A DNA stretch of 16,223 bases from Thermoactinomyces sp. DSM 45891 (lineage in GTDB: Bacteria; Bacillota; Bacilli; Thermoactinomycetales; Thermoactinomycetaceae), in contig NZ_FPJZ01000030.1 in assembly GCF_900119485.1 (NCBI RefSeq), positions 1 through 16,223 of the forward strand. Reading direction: 5' to 3'. Shown one piece after another: positions 7,149 to 15,262 of this stretch (within the stretch, counting starts at the first letter, position 1; each line of letters opens with the position of its first letter). Under the pieces are notes generated by a model. That model was not told the DNA's origin. It ran no database searches and worked only from the letters and a program-made list of their open reading frames with translations. The position numbers and the translations under genes were made by a program.

Positions 7149-8909
7149 TTATCCCACTTCTAATCGATCACGTGGTTTTAGGTCTCTCCATTTAAAAGAG
7201 CGACGTTGGATTAGGATGCTTCCGATTAATGCAAGTGCGAGGAAACCTAATATCGCTACAAAGTAACGAAGCATTTCTTCAGGACGATTTAAGGCGATAA
7301 TATTGCGCAGTCCATTTACTCCGTGGGACATGGGGAGGAATCCTGAAATCTTCTGCAATGGACCTGGAATTAGCTCTGTTGGAAAGGTGCCGCCACTTGA
7401 GACTAATTGGAGAACTAAGATGACAATGGCTAACAGTCTTCCCGGACCATCGCCAAACGTACCAATGAAGAATCCAATGACGGTGATAGACATTAAGGAG
7501 ATACAAATTAAAAATAGATAGTATGAAACCCCAAGTTCAATCGGTAAACCAAGTCCATAATGAACAATGCTACCCGTTAAGAGTGCCTGGAAAATTCCAA
7601 TTGGATATAGAGATAGGAACTGTCCAAGCGGAACTAGTCCTAATCGGTAAGGGCCAAACTTCCATCTCTTTTCATTGATCGGCAGAACAAAAAACAGCAT
7701 GAGAGCGCCGATCCATAAAGAAAGTGGTAAAAAGTAAGGCGCAAGCCCGACTCCGTATTCTCCTACTTGATGGGTGCTTTTATCTTCAGTATCGATTGGA
7801 TCTGATACAATTTCAGCTAGTAGCTTGGAATCCGCTTCCGAGCCTGTGGATGATTCACTCAGCTTTCGTGCTAACTGCTGATTGCTTTCTGATATTTTTT
7901 CCATGCTCGCTACAAATTCTGGAATTTTTTGGCTTAGTTCATTTAGTCCTTTAGTTAATTGAGAGATGGCACTCTCTAAATCATCAGTTCCTTTGTGAAA
8001 CCGTATTAATCCTTGGTATAGCCTATCCGTTCCATCGGCTAACGTTCTGATTTTCTCCACATCTTGCTGTAGATCTTGAAATTTTTGAGATATCTTCCCC
8101 GCTTGTAGCGGAAATAGTCTCTGAATTTCTTGTACACGGTACCCAATCTGCTCTACTTTATCCACTAGTTGCTTGGTTCCATCATTTACTTCTCTGGATC
8201 CATCTTCCAGTTGTCCAGCAGATTCTTGAAGAGTTCGTGTACCTGATAAAATTTTATTCGCTCCATCCGATGCTTTGGTGATTGATTCCTGTATACGATG
8301 GCTACTTTCGGATAGCTTTTTGGTCCCATCTGCAATTTTTTCTGCTGCATCCGCCGCTTTGGTAAGCCCTTCCTTTGACTCATTGATTAGGTCAAAGATG
8401 TTTGAAATATATTCTTGTGTAAACTTCTTACCAATCCCTGTGCTAAGCTCATTTTCAATCCGCATTGCGATCTGTCCAGCCACATAGTTTTTTCCCTCAT
8501 TTCGGATGAAGTTCAACTTTGCCTTCTTTGGATTGGATGTGGTGATGGAAAGAGAGCGTTCTGTGAAATCAGAGGGAATGATAATCGCTAGGAAGTATTT
8601 ATCACCTTCTACTCCCTCTTTTGCTTCACTACGATTTACTACATGCCAATTCACTTCGATTTTTTCCTTTATTTCATCTACTAATTCATTACCGAGGTTC
8701 TCCCTTTCACCTTTATAGATCCCTCCCTGATCTTCATTCACAAGCGCTACAGGGAGTTGATTTAGAGATCCATACGGATCCCAAAAAGCATATAGGTACA
8801 AACCGCAATAGAGCAGTGGAACGAATAAAATGGCTAGGATCGCTAATCTCCCTAGGCGATTCCTCCAAATACGCTTCCACTGTGCTTGAGCAATATACCA
8901 AGAGATCAT
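7149..8909 (-). CDS. YhgE/Pip family membrane protein
   Basis: A 586-aa protein of the YhgE/Pip (phage infection protein) family, related to EsaA/YueB of type VII secretion and to Lactococcus Pip. An N-terminal helix (about residues 20-41) is followed by the typical FWDPYGSLNQLPVALVNEDQG block. A long extracellular region carries a coiled-coil-like stretch of L-x-x-G heptads (about 190-340; LADGTKKL, LEDGSREV, VNDGTKQL type), and a C-terminal bundle of about five to six helices begins near residue 395. It is shorter than B. subtilis YhgE (~775 aa). AAGGAGG lies 7 nt before the ATG, which overlaps the degenerate ATPase stop by 4 nt (ATGA), so the two are translationally coupled. The family's role is unsettled: phage receptor, secretion component or envelope export are all known or suggested for relatives. 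Confidence 0.88.
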   Translation of the reverse strand: MISWYIAQAQWKRIWRNRLGRLAILAILFVPLLYCGLYLYAFWDPYGSLNQLPVALVNEDQGGIYKGERENLGNELVDEIKEKIEVNWHVVNRSEAKEGVEGDKYFLAIIIPSDFTERSLSITTSNPKKAKLNFIRNEGKNYVAGQIAMRIENELSTGIGKKFTQEYISNIFDLINESKEGLTKAADAAEKIADGTKKLSESSHRIQESITKASDGANKILSGTRTLQESAGQLEDGSREVNDGTKQLVDKVEQIGYRVQEIQRLFPLQAGKISQKFQDLQQDVEKIRTLADGTDRLYQGLIRFHKGTDDLESAISQLTKGLNELSQKIPEFVASMEKISESNQQLARKLSESSTGSEADSKLLAEIVSDPIDTEDKSTHQVGEYGVGLAPYFLPLSLWIGALMLFFVLPINEKRWKFGPYRLGLVPLGQFLSLYPIGIFQALLTGSIVHYGLGLPIELGVSYYLFLICISLMSITVIGFFIGTFGDGPGRLLAIVILVLQLVSSGGTFPTELIPGPLQKISGFLPMSHGVNGLRNIIALNRPEEMLRYFVAILGFLALALIGSILIQRRSFKWRDLKPRDRLEVG

Positions 8910-9547
8910 AGACGATCCTCCTTCTTAATGGAAAGATCCATTTTTGTTTGATACTCGTTCCATACTTCCCGTCGCAAGGTTGTCAGAATCAAAATGAGTT
9001 TATCTCGCTGTACGATCGGTTGCAGAATCGATGAAAACTGACTCCATTCTTCATCAGTCAGCCCTAGTTCTGGATGGTCTAATAATAAAATATGAGGTTG
9101 ATGTACCAAAGCCGCAGCGATTGACGCTTTTAATTGATTGACGGGGGATAAATCTACATATCGATCTTTCTGTATATCTTCTAGATCCCAATCATTCATT
9201 ACCTTTTCGATGAGTTCTTTTTTCTTCTTGGCTCGAAATAGGTTTGCTTGTAAAAGAAGCATTTCCTCTACTAGTAGATACGGAATGGGTTCATAAATAC
9301 GATGAATGGAAGCAATTCCGATATGTTCTGGGGTGATGGGTTCTTTTTTCTCCTCTTCCACCAGCCAAACGGCTCCTTGCTCAGGCTTCAGATATCCACC
9401 TAACATCAAGAGGATCGCTGTACTCGTGATCTGCTTTCCACTATAAATACTAACACTATCTCCTCCTGTAAAAGAAGCATTCCAGCTAGCTATAATTTCG
9501 TCTCCATGATGATGTAAAGTTACTTCTTCTATTTGTAAGTTACACAT
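8906..9547 (-). CDS. Degenerate ABC-type ATPase-like protein coupled to YhgE/Pip
   Basis: A 213-aa protein with the backbone of an ABC nucleotide-binding domain (LGGYLKPEQGAV after the P-loop helix, LVHQPHILLLDHPELGL at Walker B) but without its catalytic residues. The Walker A region reads YSGKQITSTA, with Ser/Thr where GxGKST should be. The signature is LSPVNQLK (133-140) instead of LSGGQ. The catalytic Glu after Walker B is His (LLLDHPE, 154-160), and the switch His is absent (LTTLRRE). It probably does not hydrolyse ATP and may act as a structural or regulatory partner of the YhgE/Pip protein. I chose ATG 9547 because the upstream candidate at 9607 abuts the U-tract of the preceding terminator, whereas this one has AGGTG/GGAG upstream. 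Known YhgE/Pip proteins are not usually described with an ABC subunit. Confidence 0.75.
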   Translation of the reverse strand: MCNLQIEEVTLHHHGDEIIASWNASFTGGDSVSIYSGKQITSTAILLMLGGYLKPEQGAVWLVEEEKKEPITPEHIGIASIHRIYEPIPYLLVEEMLLLQANLFRAKKKKELIEKVMNDWDLEDIQKDRYVDLSPVNQLKASIAAALVHQPHILLLDHPELGLTDEEWSQFSSILQPIVQRDKLILILTTLRREVWNEYQTKMDLSIKKEDRL

Positions 9548-9607
9548 GTCTCCAACACCTAAAGTTTTTTTGTTAGTGTTTGTTAAAGACTTGTGAACCA
9601 TACTCAT

Positions 9608-9653
9608 AAAAAAGAAGCATTTCCTTTGTTCTAAGAAAACAGGAAGTGCTTCT
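9608..9653 (-). terminator. Rho-independent terminator after the aminotransferase gene
   Basis: On the minus strand AGAAGCACTTCCT pairs with AGGAAATGCTTCT (one G-U), giving 13-bp arms at 9641-9653 and 9613-9625, followed at once by six T residues (9608-9613). It starts 12 nt after the aminotransferase stop codon. It separates the FtsH-like/ackA/aspB operon from the degenerate ATPase/YhgE pair. Confidence 0.9.
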
Positions 9654-9664
9654 CACGAGCTCAT

Positions 9665-10852
9665 TTATTTATTTTCTACTACAAAACGTTCGATTCGATC
9701 TAAGCCTTCTTGGAGTTGTGTTAGTGAAGTAGAATATGAAATTCGCATGTGATCATCAGAGCCAAATCCAGCTCCGGGAACAACTGCAACTAATTCTTTT
9801 TCTAATAATGCTGTTGCCCAGTCATCTGCTGTTTGATACTCTTCGGATGAATCTAACACTTGACGAATATTTACATAGGCGTAGAATGCTCCTGAGGGTT
9901 TTTGGCAGACAAATCCAGGGATCTTATTTAATCGATCGACTACATAATCTCTTCGTTCTTTAAATGCTTTTTTCATTTCTTCTACAGGTTCTAGGGATCC
10001 GTTAAATGCCGCAATCGCCGCATACTGAGCGATGGAAGTAGGGTTTGAAGTGCTATGGCTTGCCAAGTCGGTCATTGCTGTGATGATGTTAGATGGACCT
10101 GCCGCAAATCCAATTCGCCAACCCGTCATAGAGTATGTCTTAGAAACTCCATTTATAATAACGGTTCTCTTATAAAATTCTTCTCCTAAACTCGCCATAC
10201 TCACATGATGGAGGTCTTCGTCATAGATGAGGTGTTCATAAATTTCGTCCGAAACAATCAGGAAATCGTGTTCGATCGCTACTTCGCCAAGTAATCGTAG
10301 CTCGTCTGCAGTATATAGCATACCTGTAGGATTAGAGGGGCTGTTAATAATAACAGCTTTGGTACGGGATGAGACTGCTTTTTGGAGCTGAGCAGGTGTA
10401 ATTTTAAATTGATTGGTTTCTTCTCCTACGATGACAATGGGAACTCCGCCTGCTAGCTTAATTTGTTCAAGGTAACTAACCCAATAAGGAGAGGGGACAA
10501 TCACTTCATCACCGGGATCTAAAATCACTTGGAACAAATCGTATAAAGCATTTTTCGCCCCTACTGTTACCGTTACTTGGCCGATAGTATATGTTAAATT
10601 ATTTTCTCGTTGTAGCTTTTCTACGATCGCTTTTTTCAATTCGGGAATACCGCTAGAAGGCGTGTACTTTGTCAATCCTTGATCCATGGCTTCTTTTGCT
10701 GCATTGATAATATGTGTGGGAGTATTAAAGTCTGGCTCTCCGGCTCCTAAACCGATGACATCATGGCCTTGTTGCTTTAACGCTTTTGCCGTTGCTGTGA
10801 TAGCGAGTGTTGGGGATGGTTCAAGCTGTTGAACTCGTTTTGATAGTCTCAT
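9665..10852 (-). CDS. aspB: Class I PLP-dependent aspartate aminotransferase
   Basis: A 395-aa cytosolic aminotransferase (subgroup I-gamma, Bacillus AspB type) that interconverts aspartate/2-oxoglutarate and oxaloacetate/glutamate, or prephenate in some members. PLP sites are clear: SPSNPTG (171-177), Asp202 and Tyr205 in VSDEIYEHL, the Schiff-base Lys238 in SKTYSMTGWRIG, and the C-terminal substrate Arg in DDHMRISYS. The start at 10852 gives MRLSKRVQQLEPS, the normal N-terminus, with AAAGGG about 8 nt upstream. The in-frame ATG at 10948 would only add residues overlapping ackA. It lies 46 bp after ackA in the same direction and is the last gene before the 9608-9653 terminator. Substrate range beyond aspartate cannot be judged. 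Confidence 0.9.
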   Translation of the reverse strand: MRLSKRVQQLEPSPTLAITATAKALKQQGHDVIGLGAGEPDFNTPTHIINAAKEAMDQGLTKYTPSSGIPELKKAIVEKLQRENNLTYTIGQVTVTVGAKNALYDLFQVILDPGDEVIVPSPYWVSYLEQIKLAGGVPIVIVGEETNQFKITPAQLQKAVSSRTKAVIINSPSNPTGMLYTADELRLLGEVAIEHDFLIVSDEIYEHLIYDEDLHHVSMASLGEEFYKRTVIINGVSKTYSMTGWRIGFAAGPSNIITAMTDLASHSTSNPTSIAQYAAIAAFNGSLEPVEEMKKAFKERRDYVVDRLNKIPGFVCQKPSGAFYAYVNIRQVLDSSEEYQTADDWATALLEKELVAVVPGAGFGSDDHMRISYSTSLTQLQEGLDRIERFVVENK

Positions 10853-10898
10853 GTACAAACCCTTTCTATCTAGTAAGAATAGAACTACATCACTATCA

Positions 10899-12113
10899 TC
10901 ATAACATTGTCGAATGAGAAGAGACCAGATTTTTTGCATCCCGTGCAATCATTAATTCTTCGTTTGTAGGAACGACTAATACATCTATTTTAGACTGTGG
11001 AGTACTAAGTCTTCGCTCTTCCTTGCGACGAACCGCATTTTCTTCTAAATCGATCTCTATACCGAGATATGACAAACCTGAACATACCTTTTCACGGATT
11101 AGAGAAGCATTTTCTCCTACTCCAGCTGTAAAAATTAGTGCATCAGCTCCATTTACCGCCGCGAAGTAAGCCCCGATCATCTTGCGCAGGCGATACACAT
11201 ACATCTCAATGGCTAGTTTTGCTTGTGGATTCCCATCAAACATCGACTCCGTCACTTCCCTCATATCGCCTGATAAACCAGATACCCCTAAGAGACCGCT
11301 ATGTTTATTTAACATAGATTGAACTTCTCCGAGTGTAAGATCCTCTTTTGCCATCACAAATGGAACGATTGCTGGATCGATATCCCCTGATCTCGTCCCC
11401 ATCATTAACCCTTCTAAAGGCGTCATTCCCATGCTGGTATCAACCGATTTCCCATATTCAACAGCAGAAAGACTCGCTCCATTGCCAATATGCGCAATGA
11501 CAAGCTTCAGGTTCTCCAGAGGCCGCCCCAGAAATTTAGCCGCTTTTTGAGCTACGTATTTATGTGATGTACCGTGAAATCCATATCGACGTATCCGGTG
11601 CTTTTGATATAGGACACGTGGGATTGGATACATAAATGCATAATCCGGCATAGTTTGATGAAATGCGGTATCGAAAACAGCTACGTGAACTGCGTTTGAT
11701 AGTTGAGCCTGAGCAGCATCAATTCCGAGTAAATTAGGAGGATTATGTAAAGGTGCTAGATCAATTGTTTTTCGAATCGCTTGGCGGACTTCGCTTGTAA
11801 TGACAACTGACTCCGAGAAAAACTCTCCACCATGAACCACACGATGACCAACTGCCGATATTTCATCGGCACTTTGAATCACTCCATGCTCTTTGGACAA
11901 GAGTAGTGATAATACTTTGTTTAAACCGTCACGATGGTCTAATATCTCAGATGTTAGGACTAATTCCTCGCTTTCCGGTGTTTCTTGTTTAATAATCGCA
12001 GCATCAGTTCCAATCTTCTCTACAAGACCCGAAGCTAATACTGACTCATCAGTCATATCAAACAATTGATATTTAATCGATGAACTTCCACAGTTAATAA
12101 CAAGTACCTTCAT
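10899..12113 (-). CDS. ackA: Acetate kinase
   Basis: A 404-aa ASKHA-fold enzyme that interconverts acetate plus ATP with acetyl phosphate plus ADP. Family landmarks are intact: LVINCGSSSIKY near the N-terminus, the Arg in RVVHGGEFF, the catalytic Asp in VFDTAFHQTMP, HIGNGASLSAV, the Arg in MGTRSGDIDP, and FTAGVGENAS near the C-terminus. The length is normal. The ATG overlaps the dehydrogenase stop by 4 nt (ATGA) with GGGAGGG about 9 nt upstream, so it is translationally coupled. No phosphotransacetylase gene is in the window. The coupling to a 3-hydroxyacyl-CoA dehydrogenase suggests a fatty-acid or butanoate-type context, but the sequence is acetate kinase rather than butyrate kinase (~355 aa). 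Confidence 0.93.
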   Translation of the reverse strand: MKVLVINCGSSSIKYQLFDMTDESVLASGLVEKIGTDAAIIKQETPESEELVLTSEILDHRDGLNKVLSLLLSKEHGVIQSADEISAVGHRVVHGGEFFSESVVITSEVRQAIRKTIDLAPLHNPPNLLGIDAAQAQLSNAVHVAVFDTAFHQTMPDYAFMYPIPRVLYQKHRIRRYGFHGTSHKYVAQKAAKFLGRPLENLKLVIAHIGNGASLSAVEYGKSVDTSMGMTPLEGLMMGTRSGDIDPAIVPFVMAKEDLTLGEVQSMLNKHSGLLGVSGLSGDMREVTESMFDGNPQAKLAIEMYVYRLRKMIGAYFAAVNGADALIFTAGVGENASLIREKVCSGLSYLGIEIDLEENAVRRKEERRLSTPQSKIDVLVVPTNEELMIARDAKNLVSSHSTML

Positions 12114-13006
12114 GATCTAGAGCCCTCCCCATCACTGATTCGAATCCCCTCTTGATCATAACAGAAAAAACCTTCCCCTGTTTTAACTCCGAGGTTCTTT
12201 GCTCGCACCATTTTTTTAAGTAGAGGTGCTGGACGAAATTTAGGCTCTCCAAACTCTCGAAATAATTGTTCAAGCGCAGCTAACACGGAGTCTAGTCCAA
12301 AGCGATCTGCCATCTCAAAGGGGCCCGCATGAAATTGATATCCGAGCTTCATGGCACGATCAATCTCTTCTACTGTCGCTACTCCTTCCATCAAGATATT
12401 AGTGGCTTCGTTAATCATGAGCACAATCATACGTGTTGTCACAAAGCCAGGTGACTCAAACACTTCAACTGCCGACAATCCCCATTGCGGAAGTAATTTA
12501 CGCACTATATTTACTGTTGGGTCAGATGTTTTAAGTCCGCGAACCACTTCAACAACTGGTATGGTAGGCACTGGATAAACAAAATGTAAGCCGATTACTC
12601 TATCTGGATGTTGTGTCATGGCAGCAATCTCTGTCAAACTAAGTGTAGATGTATTACTCGCAAACACCACTTCAGGTTTACATAATCGATCACAAACTTG
12701 ATAAACTTCTCTTTTAGTCTGCATATCTTCATCTACAGATTCGATTACAAAATCTGCATCTTTTAAAACACTTGGGTCGACTGAAAAATGCATATTGGCT
12801 AAGATGATTTTTTTCTCAGCCTCTGTAATACCCCATTTAGCTAATTTACGATCGAGACTATGAACCACAGAACGTTTCGCTTGCTCTACTGTTTGTGGGT
12901 CTTTTTCTAAAATAGTAGTCTCGAACCTTTTGGAGGCTAATAATTCTGCTATTCCAGCACCCATCACTCCTCCACCGATGACGACGACTTGTTGAATTTG
13001 ATCCAC
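12110..13006 (-). CDS. 3-hydroxybutyryl-CoA dehydrogenase-like protein with altered active-site residues
   Basis: A 298-aa NAD(P)-dependent 3-hydroxyacyl-CoA dehydrogenase family protein (Hbd/MmgB/PaaH size). The N-terminal Rossmann fold carries VVIGGGVMGAGIA (8-20) and the acidic strand end TILEKD. The catalytic-domain Ser/Asn block FASNTSTLSLTEIA and His141 are present. Two usually conserved residues differ: HFFNPVP reads HFVYPVP (Asn to Tyr144), and PGFxxNR reads PGFVTTR (Asn to Thr191). The Glu partner of His (VEVVRG) is kept. It may therefore use another acyl-CoA or hydroxy-acid substrate, so I leave out a gene symbol. The start is GTG at 13006, with AAAGGG about 11 nt upstream and 33 nt after the FtsH-like stop. 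Its stop overlaps the ackA start. Confidence 0.85.
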   Translation of the reverse strand: MDQIQQVVVIGGGVMGAGIAELLASKRFETTILEKDPQTVEQAKRSVVHSLDRKLAKWGITEAEKKIILANMHFSVDPSVLKDADFVIESVDEDMQTKREVYQVCDRLCKPEVVFASNTSTLSLTEIAAMTQHPDRVIGLHFVYPVPTIPVVEVVRGLKTSDPTVNIVRKLLPQWGLSAVEVFESPGFVTTRMIVLMINEATNILMEGVATVEEIDRAMKLGYQFHAGPFEMADRFGLDSVLAALEQLFREFGEPKFRPAPLLKKMVRAKNLGVKTGEGFFCYDQEGIRISDGEGSRS

Positions 13007-13039
13007 GCTATTACACGCCCTTTCCTATGAAACCGTGTT

Positions 13040-14554
13040 TTATTGTACCAGTTTTTTTTCCTTCTGGGATAATAATCCTCGAAATTCATCTCCCGATAAT
13101 GTTTCTTCTTGTAAAAGGATGCGCAATAACTGTGGAAATAATGATCGGTATACCAGTAAATGACTCGTACATTTCTGCTCTAGTTCCTCTAAAATTTGAC
13201 TAATCTTTGTTTGTAGCTGGTCCTTAGGAAGTAGGTTTATGTCAATAATTCCTAGATCCGTAAATCCAGATTCTACAATCGCCTTAGCATATCGATTACA
13301 CTGTTCATAATCACTTCGAGCTCCTGTTGACTTGTGTCCTAAAACGATGGATTCTGCAACTGCACCCGCTAACCCAATTAAAATCTGATGCTCCAAATGC
13401 TCTTGGGTATAAAGATGACGGTCTACTCCAGGATGATGTCGCACATACCCTAATGCTTGCCCTCTTGGCGATAATGCGACATGAGCAACCGAACCAGGAT
13501 TGACTACTTCTGCCATGATAGCGTGGCCTAATTCATGAATAGCCACTCTTTCTTTCTCTTCTTCACTGGTTTCACGGTCGATCTTCTCACCCATCATCAC
13601 TTTATCGATCGCTAACATCAGATGTTTTTGTGTAACCTCCTTACTTTTTTCCCGAAGCGCATAGATTGCCGCTTCGTTACTTAAACTTTCCAATTGAGCT
13701 CCAGAGAAACCAAATGTCTCCTCAGCTACTTTTTCGAGATCTACATCGGGAGCTAACGGTTTCAGATGAGTGTGAAGCTCTAATATTTTCAAACGGGACG
13801 ATCGATCAGGTAGATCAACTGTAATAAGACGATCAAATCGCCCAGGACGCAGTAATGCATCGTCCAACAAATCCTTTCGGTTGGTAGCACCCATCACGAG
13901 AATCTGTATCTCTACATTCGTTGTAATCCCATCCATCTCCGTTAATAACTGATTTAACGTTTGATCGTATTCTCGTTGTTGAGAGCCGTCTCGTTTTCCA
14001 CCGATTACATCTATCTCATCAATGAATAGAATCGCACTAGAAACTTGGGCCTTTTTTGCTGCTTTTTTGGCTCGTTCGAATAATTCCCTAACCCTTTTCG
14101 CTCCGACTCCCACATATCTCTCCACAAACTCAGAGCCAGAAGCATGCGTAAAGACAGAGTGAGTATAGTGTGCTGCCGCTTTTGCAAGAAGTGTTTTCCC
14201 TGTTCCAGGGGGACCAGCTAACAAGATCCCTTTTAGAGGGCGAATGCCGTAGTGTTCTGTTTGCGTAGGTTCGATTAGAAAGTCAAGTGCTTCTTGTAGC
14301 TCTTTTTTGGCATGTGTTTGTCCACCTATGTCTTCAAAACGCGTCTTAGGGATATCGGACGATTGATCCTGTGAATGACGCTGACTTCCTAACCAAGATT
14401 GCGGCCAATTCTTTTCTTTTGATAATGGTGTTAGTATCATTCCGAGAAGAATAATACCGAAAATCACTAATAAAGGAATCTCTACTCTCAAGTAAGCTAA
14501 GAAAAAAAGGACGGCAAAACCAGAACCCAATATCCATGCTTTGGTGTTAGTCAA
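13040..14554 (-). CDS. FtsH-like membrane-bound AAA+ zinc metalloprotease, short form
   Basis: A 504-aa protease paralog of FtsH. Two closely spaced N-terminal helices (about 6-22 and 26-42) replace the usual pair separated by an extracytoplasmic domain, so the protein has almost nothing outside the membrane. The AAA+ domain shows Walker A GPPGTGKT (114-121), aromatic pore loop RYVGVG, Walker B LFIDE (176-180) and the second region of homology ATNRKDLLDDALLRPGRFDR. The M41 peptidase domain has HELGH (340-344) and the third ligand Asp415 in STGARSDYEQ, so both activities look intact. The start is TTG at 14554, with GGAGG about 9 nt upstream and an 8-nt overlap with the preceding gene stop; an ATG at 14641 would overlap that gene by 95 bp. 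Full-length FtsH (>600 aa) is normally encoded elsewhere, so this is probably specialised. Its target is unknown. Confidence 0.88.
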   Translation of the reverse strand: MTNTKAWILGSGFAVLFFLAYLRVEIPLLVIFGIILLGMILTPLSKEKNWPQSWLGSQRHSQDQSSDIPKTRFEDIGGQTHAKKELQEALDFLIEPTQTEHYGIRPLKGILLAGPPGTGKTLLAKAAAHYTHSVFTHASGSEFVERYVGVGAKRVRELFERAKKAAKKAQVSSAILFIDEIDVIGGKRDGSQQREYDQTLNQLLTEMDGITTNVEIQILVMGATNRKDLLDDALLRPGRFDRLITVDLPDRSSRLKILELHTHLKPLAPDVDLEKVAEETFGFSGAQLESLSNEAAIYALREKSKEVTQKHLMLAIDKVMMGEKIDRETSEEEKERVAIHELGHAIMAEVVNPGSVAHVALSPRGQALGYVRHHPGVDRHLYTQEHLEHQILIGLAGAVAESIVLGHKSTGARSDYEQCNRYAKAIVESGFTDLGIIDINLLPKDQLQTKISQILEELEQKCTSHLLVYRSLFPQLLRILLQEETLSGDEFRGLLSQKEKKLVQ

Positions 14555-15074
14555 GTTTCTTTCCCTCCGGCTGGATCGGAACCATTTCAACAGTAAAACG
14601 TTTTCCATCCATAAACGATATATATAAATAGTCTTCGTCAATTCGAGACAAACTATCTATACCTTTTTCTTGTGCTTCTTTTTCGGTTACTGCTGGGATT
14701 TTTCCATATTCTTTATGAGCAATTGCTTCTTGTATATGAAAGCGACTTACTTCCCAAGCCTCTTTCGTCAATGAATTTGGTTTATTTTCCCAATTAACCT
14801 TTAGTTCTTTATCTCCAATTATCTTCTGTAATTTATGATTTATTTCTGGATATTTTTGGATAAATTTATCTGCATCTATAATCTCTAATTGAACTGTAAC
14901 AACGCTTGGCTGTACATTAATATCTGTTACTGTTAAAAAATTCTCACCTGACTCAAATACACCATAAACCGGTTTTTGAAGCGTAAGCCAAGTACTAAGT
15001 TTCCAAGCTCCAAATAAAACAGAAAGTGTAACAACACAGCTTATTATAATGATTTTCCATTGCTTCCTTGGCAT
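14547..15074 (-). CDS. Unknown membrane-anchored protein, first gene of the FtsH-like operon
   Basis: A 175-aa protein I do not recognise. The N-terminus MPRKQWK leads into one membrane helix (about residues 8-28). The rest is a mixed alpha/beta domain of roughly 145 residues expected outside the cell, ending YLYISFMDGKRFTVEMVPIQP. No lipobox is seen. The ATG at 15074 has GAGGAGG 7 nt upstream; an in-frame ATG at 15098 lacks a good site. It overlaps the TTG start of the FtsH-like protease by 8 nt, so the two are translated together, and it could be an adaptor or modulator of that protease. In size and layout it resembles small anchored proteins such as YpmB that precede aspB in Bacillus, but I see no clear sequence match. 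Confidence 0.75.
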   Translation of the reverse strand: MPRKQWKIIIISCVVTLSVLFGAWKLSTWLTLQKPVYGVFESGENFLTVTDINVQPSVVTVQLEIIDADKFIQKYPEINHKLQKIIGDKELKVNWENKPNSLTKEAWEVSRFHIQEAIAHKEYGKIPAVTEKEAQEKGIDSLSRIDEDYLYISFMDGKRFTVEMVPIQPEGKKLD

Positions 15075-15099
15075 CTTTACGCCTCCTCTATATATCAAT

Positions 15100-15160
15100 A
15101 TCCCACACGAAAGTATATCATATTATTATACAAACCTAAGTATGGAAAGATTGGTAAAGA
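15100..15160 (-). promoter_or_regulatory. Putative promoter of the FtsH-like/hbd/ackA/aspB operon
   Basis: The 90-bp gap between the terminator at 15166-15190 and the first gene holds an A/T-rich block that on the minus strand reads TTTGTATAATAATATGATAT, with a perfect TATAAT at 15130-15125. No good -35 hexamer stands at the usual distance (the best are TTTCCA-like or TTAGGT-like), so the exact promoter is uncertain. Confidence 0.35.
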
Positions 15161-15165
15161 AAAAT

Positions 15166-15190
15166 AAAAAGCCCATCATCTGGGCTTTTT
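15166..15190. terminator. Bidirectional terminator hairpin
   Basis: A perfect 10-bp stem AAAAAGCCCA / TGGGCTTTTT (15166-15175 and 15181-15190) with a 5-nt loop, and a U-tract on either strand. On the minus strand it would stop read-through from the right amidohydrolase copy before the FtsH-like operon. On the plus strand it sits about 70 bp ahead of the small gene and might act as an attenuator. Confidence 0.85.
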
Positions 15191-15262
15191 GTGTAAAATG
15201 TGTTAATCATAGAGCCTCGCCATCTGGTGATACTATCAGTACATCGCAAGGGAGGTGAAGCA

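Noticed and set aside
7303..8911. Several 70-96 codon plus-strand ORFs inside the YhgE/Pip gene
   Set aside because: They are antisense frames of a well-supported coding region with no ribosome sites or family features.
8906..9607. Longer form of the degenerate ATPase starting at ATG 9607
   Set aside because: That ATG directly abuts the U-tract of the 9608-9653 terminator and lacks a well-placed ribosome site. The first 20 residues look unlike an ABC N-terminus, whereas ATG 9547 begins at the expected first strand.
13040..14641. Longer form of the FtsH-like protease starting at ATG 14641
   Set aside because: It would overlap the upstream gene by 95 bp. The TTG at 14554 has GGAGG upstream and gives a normal membrane N-terminus.
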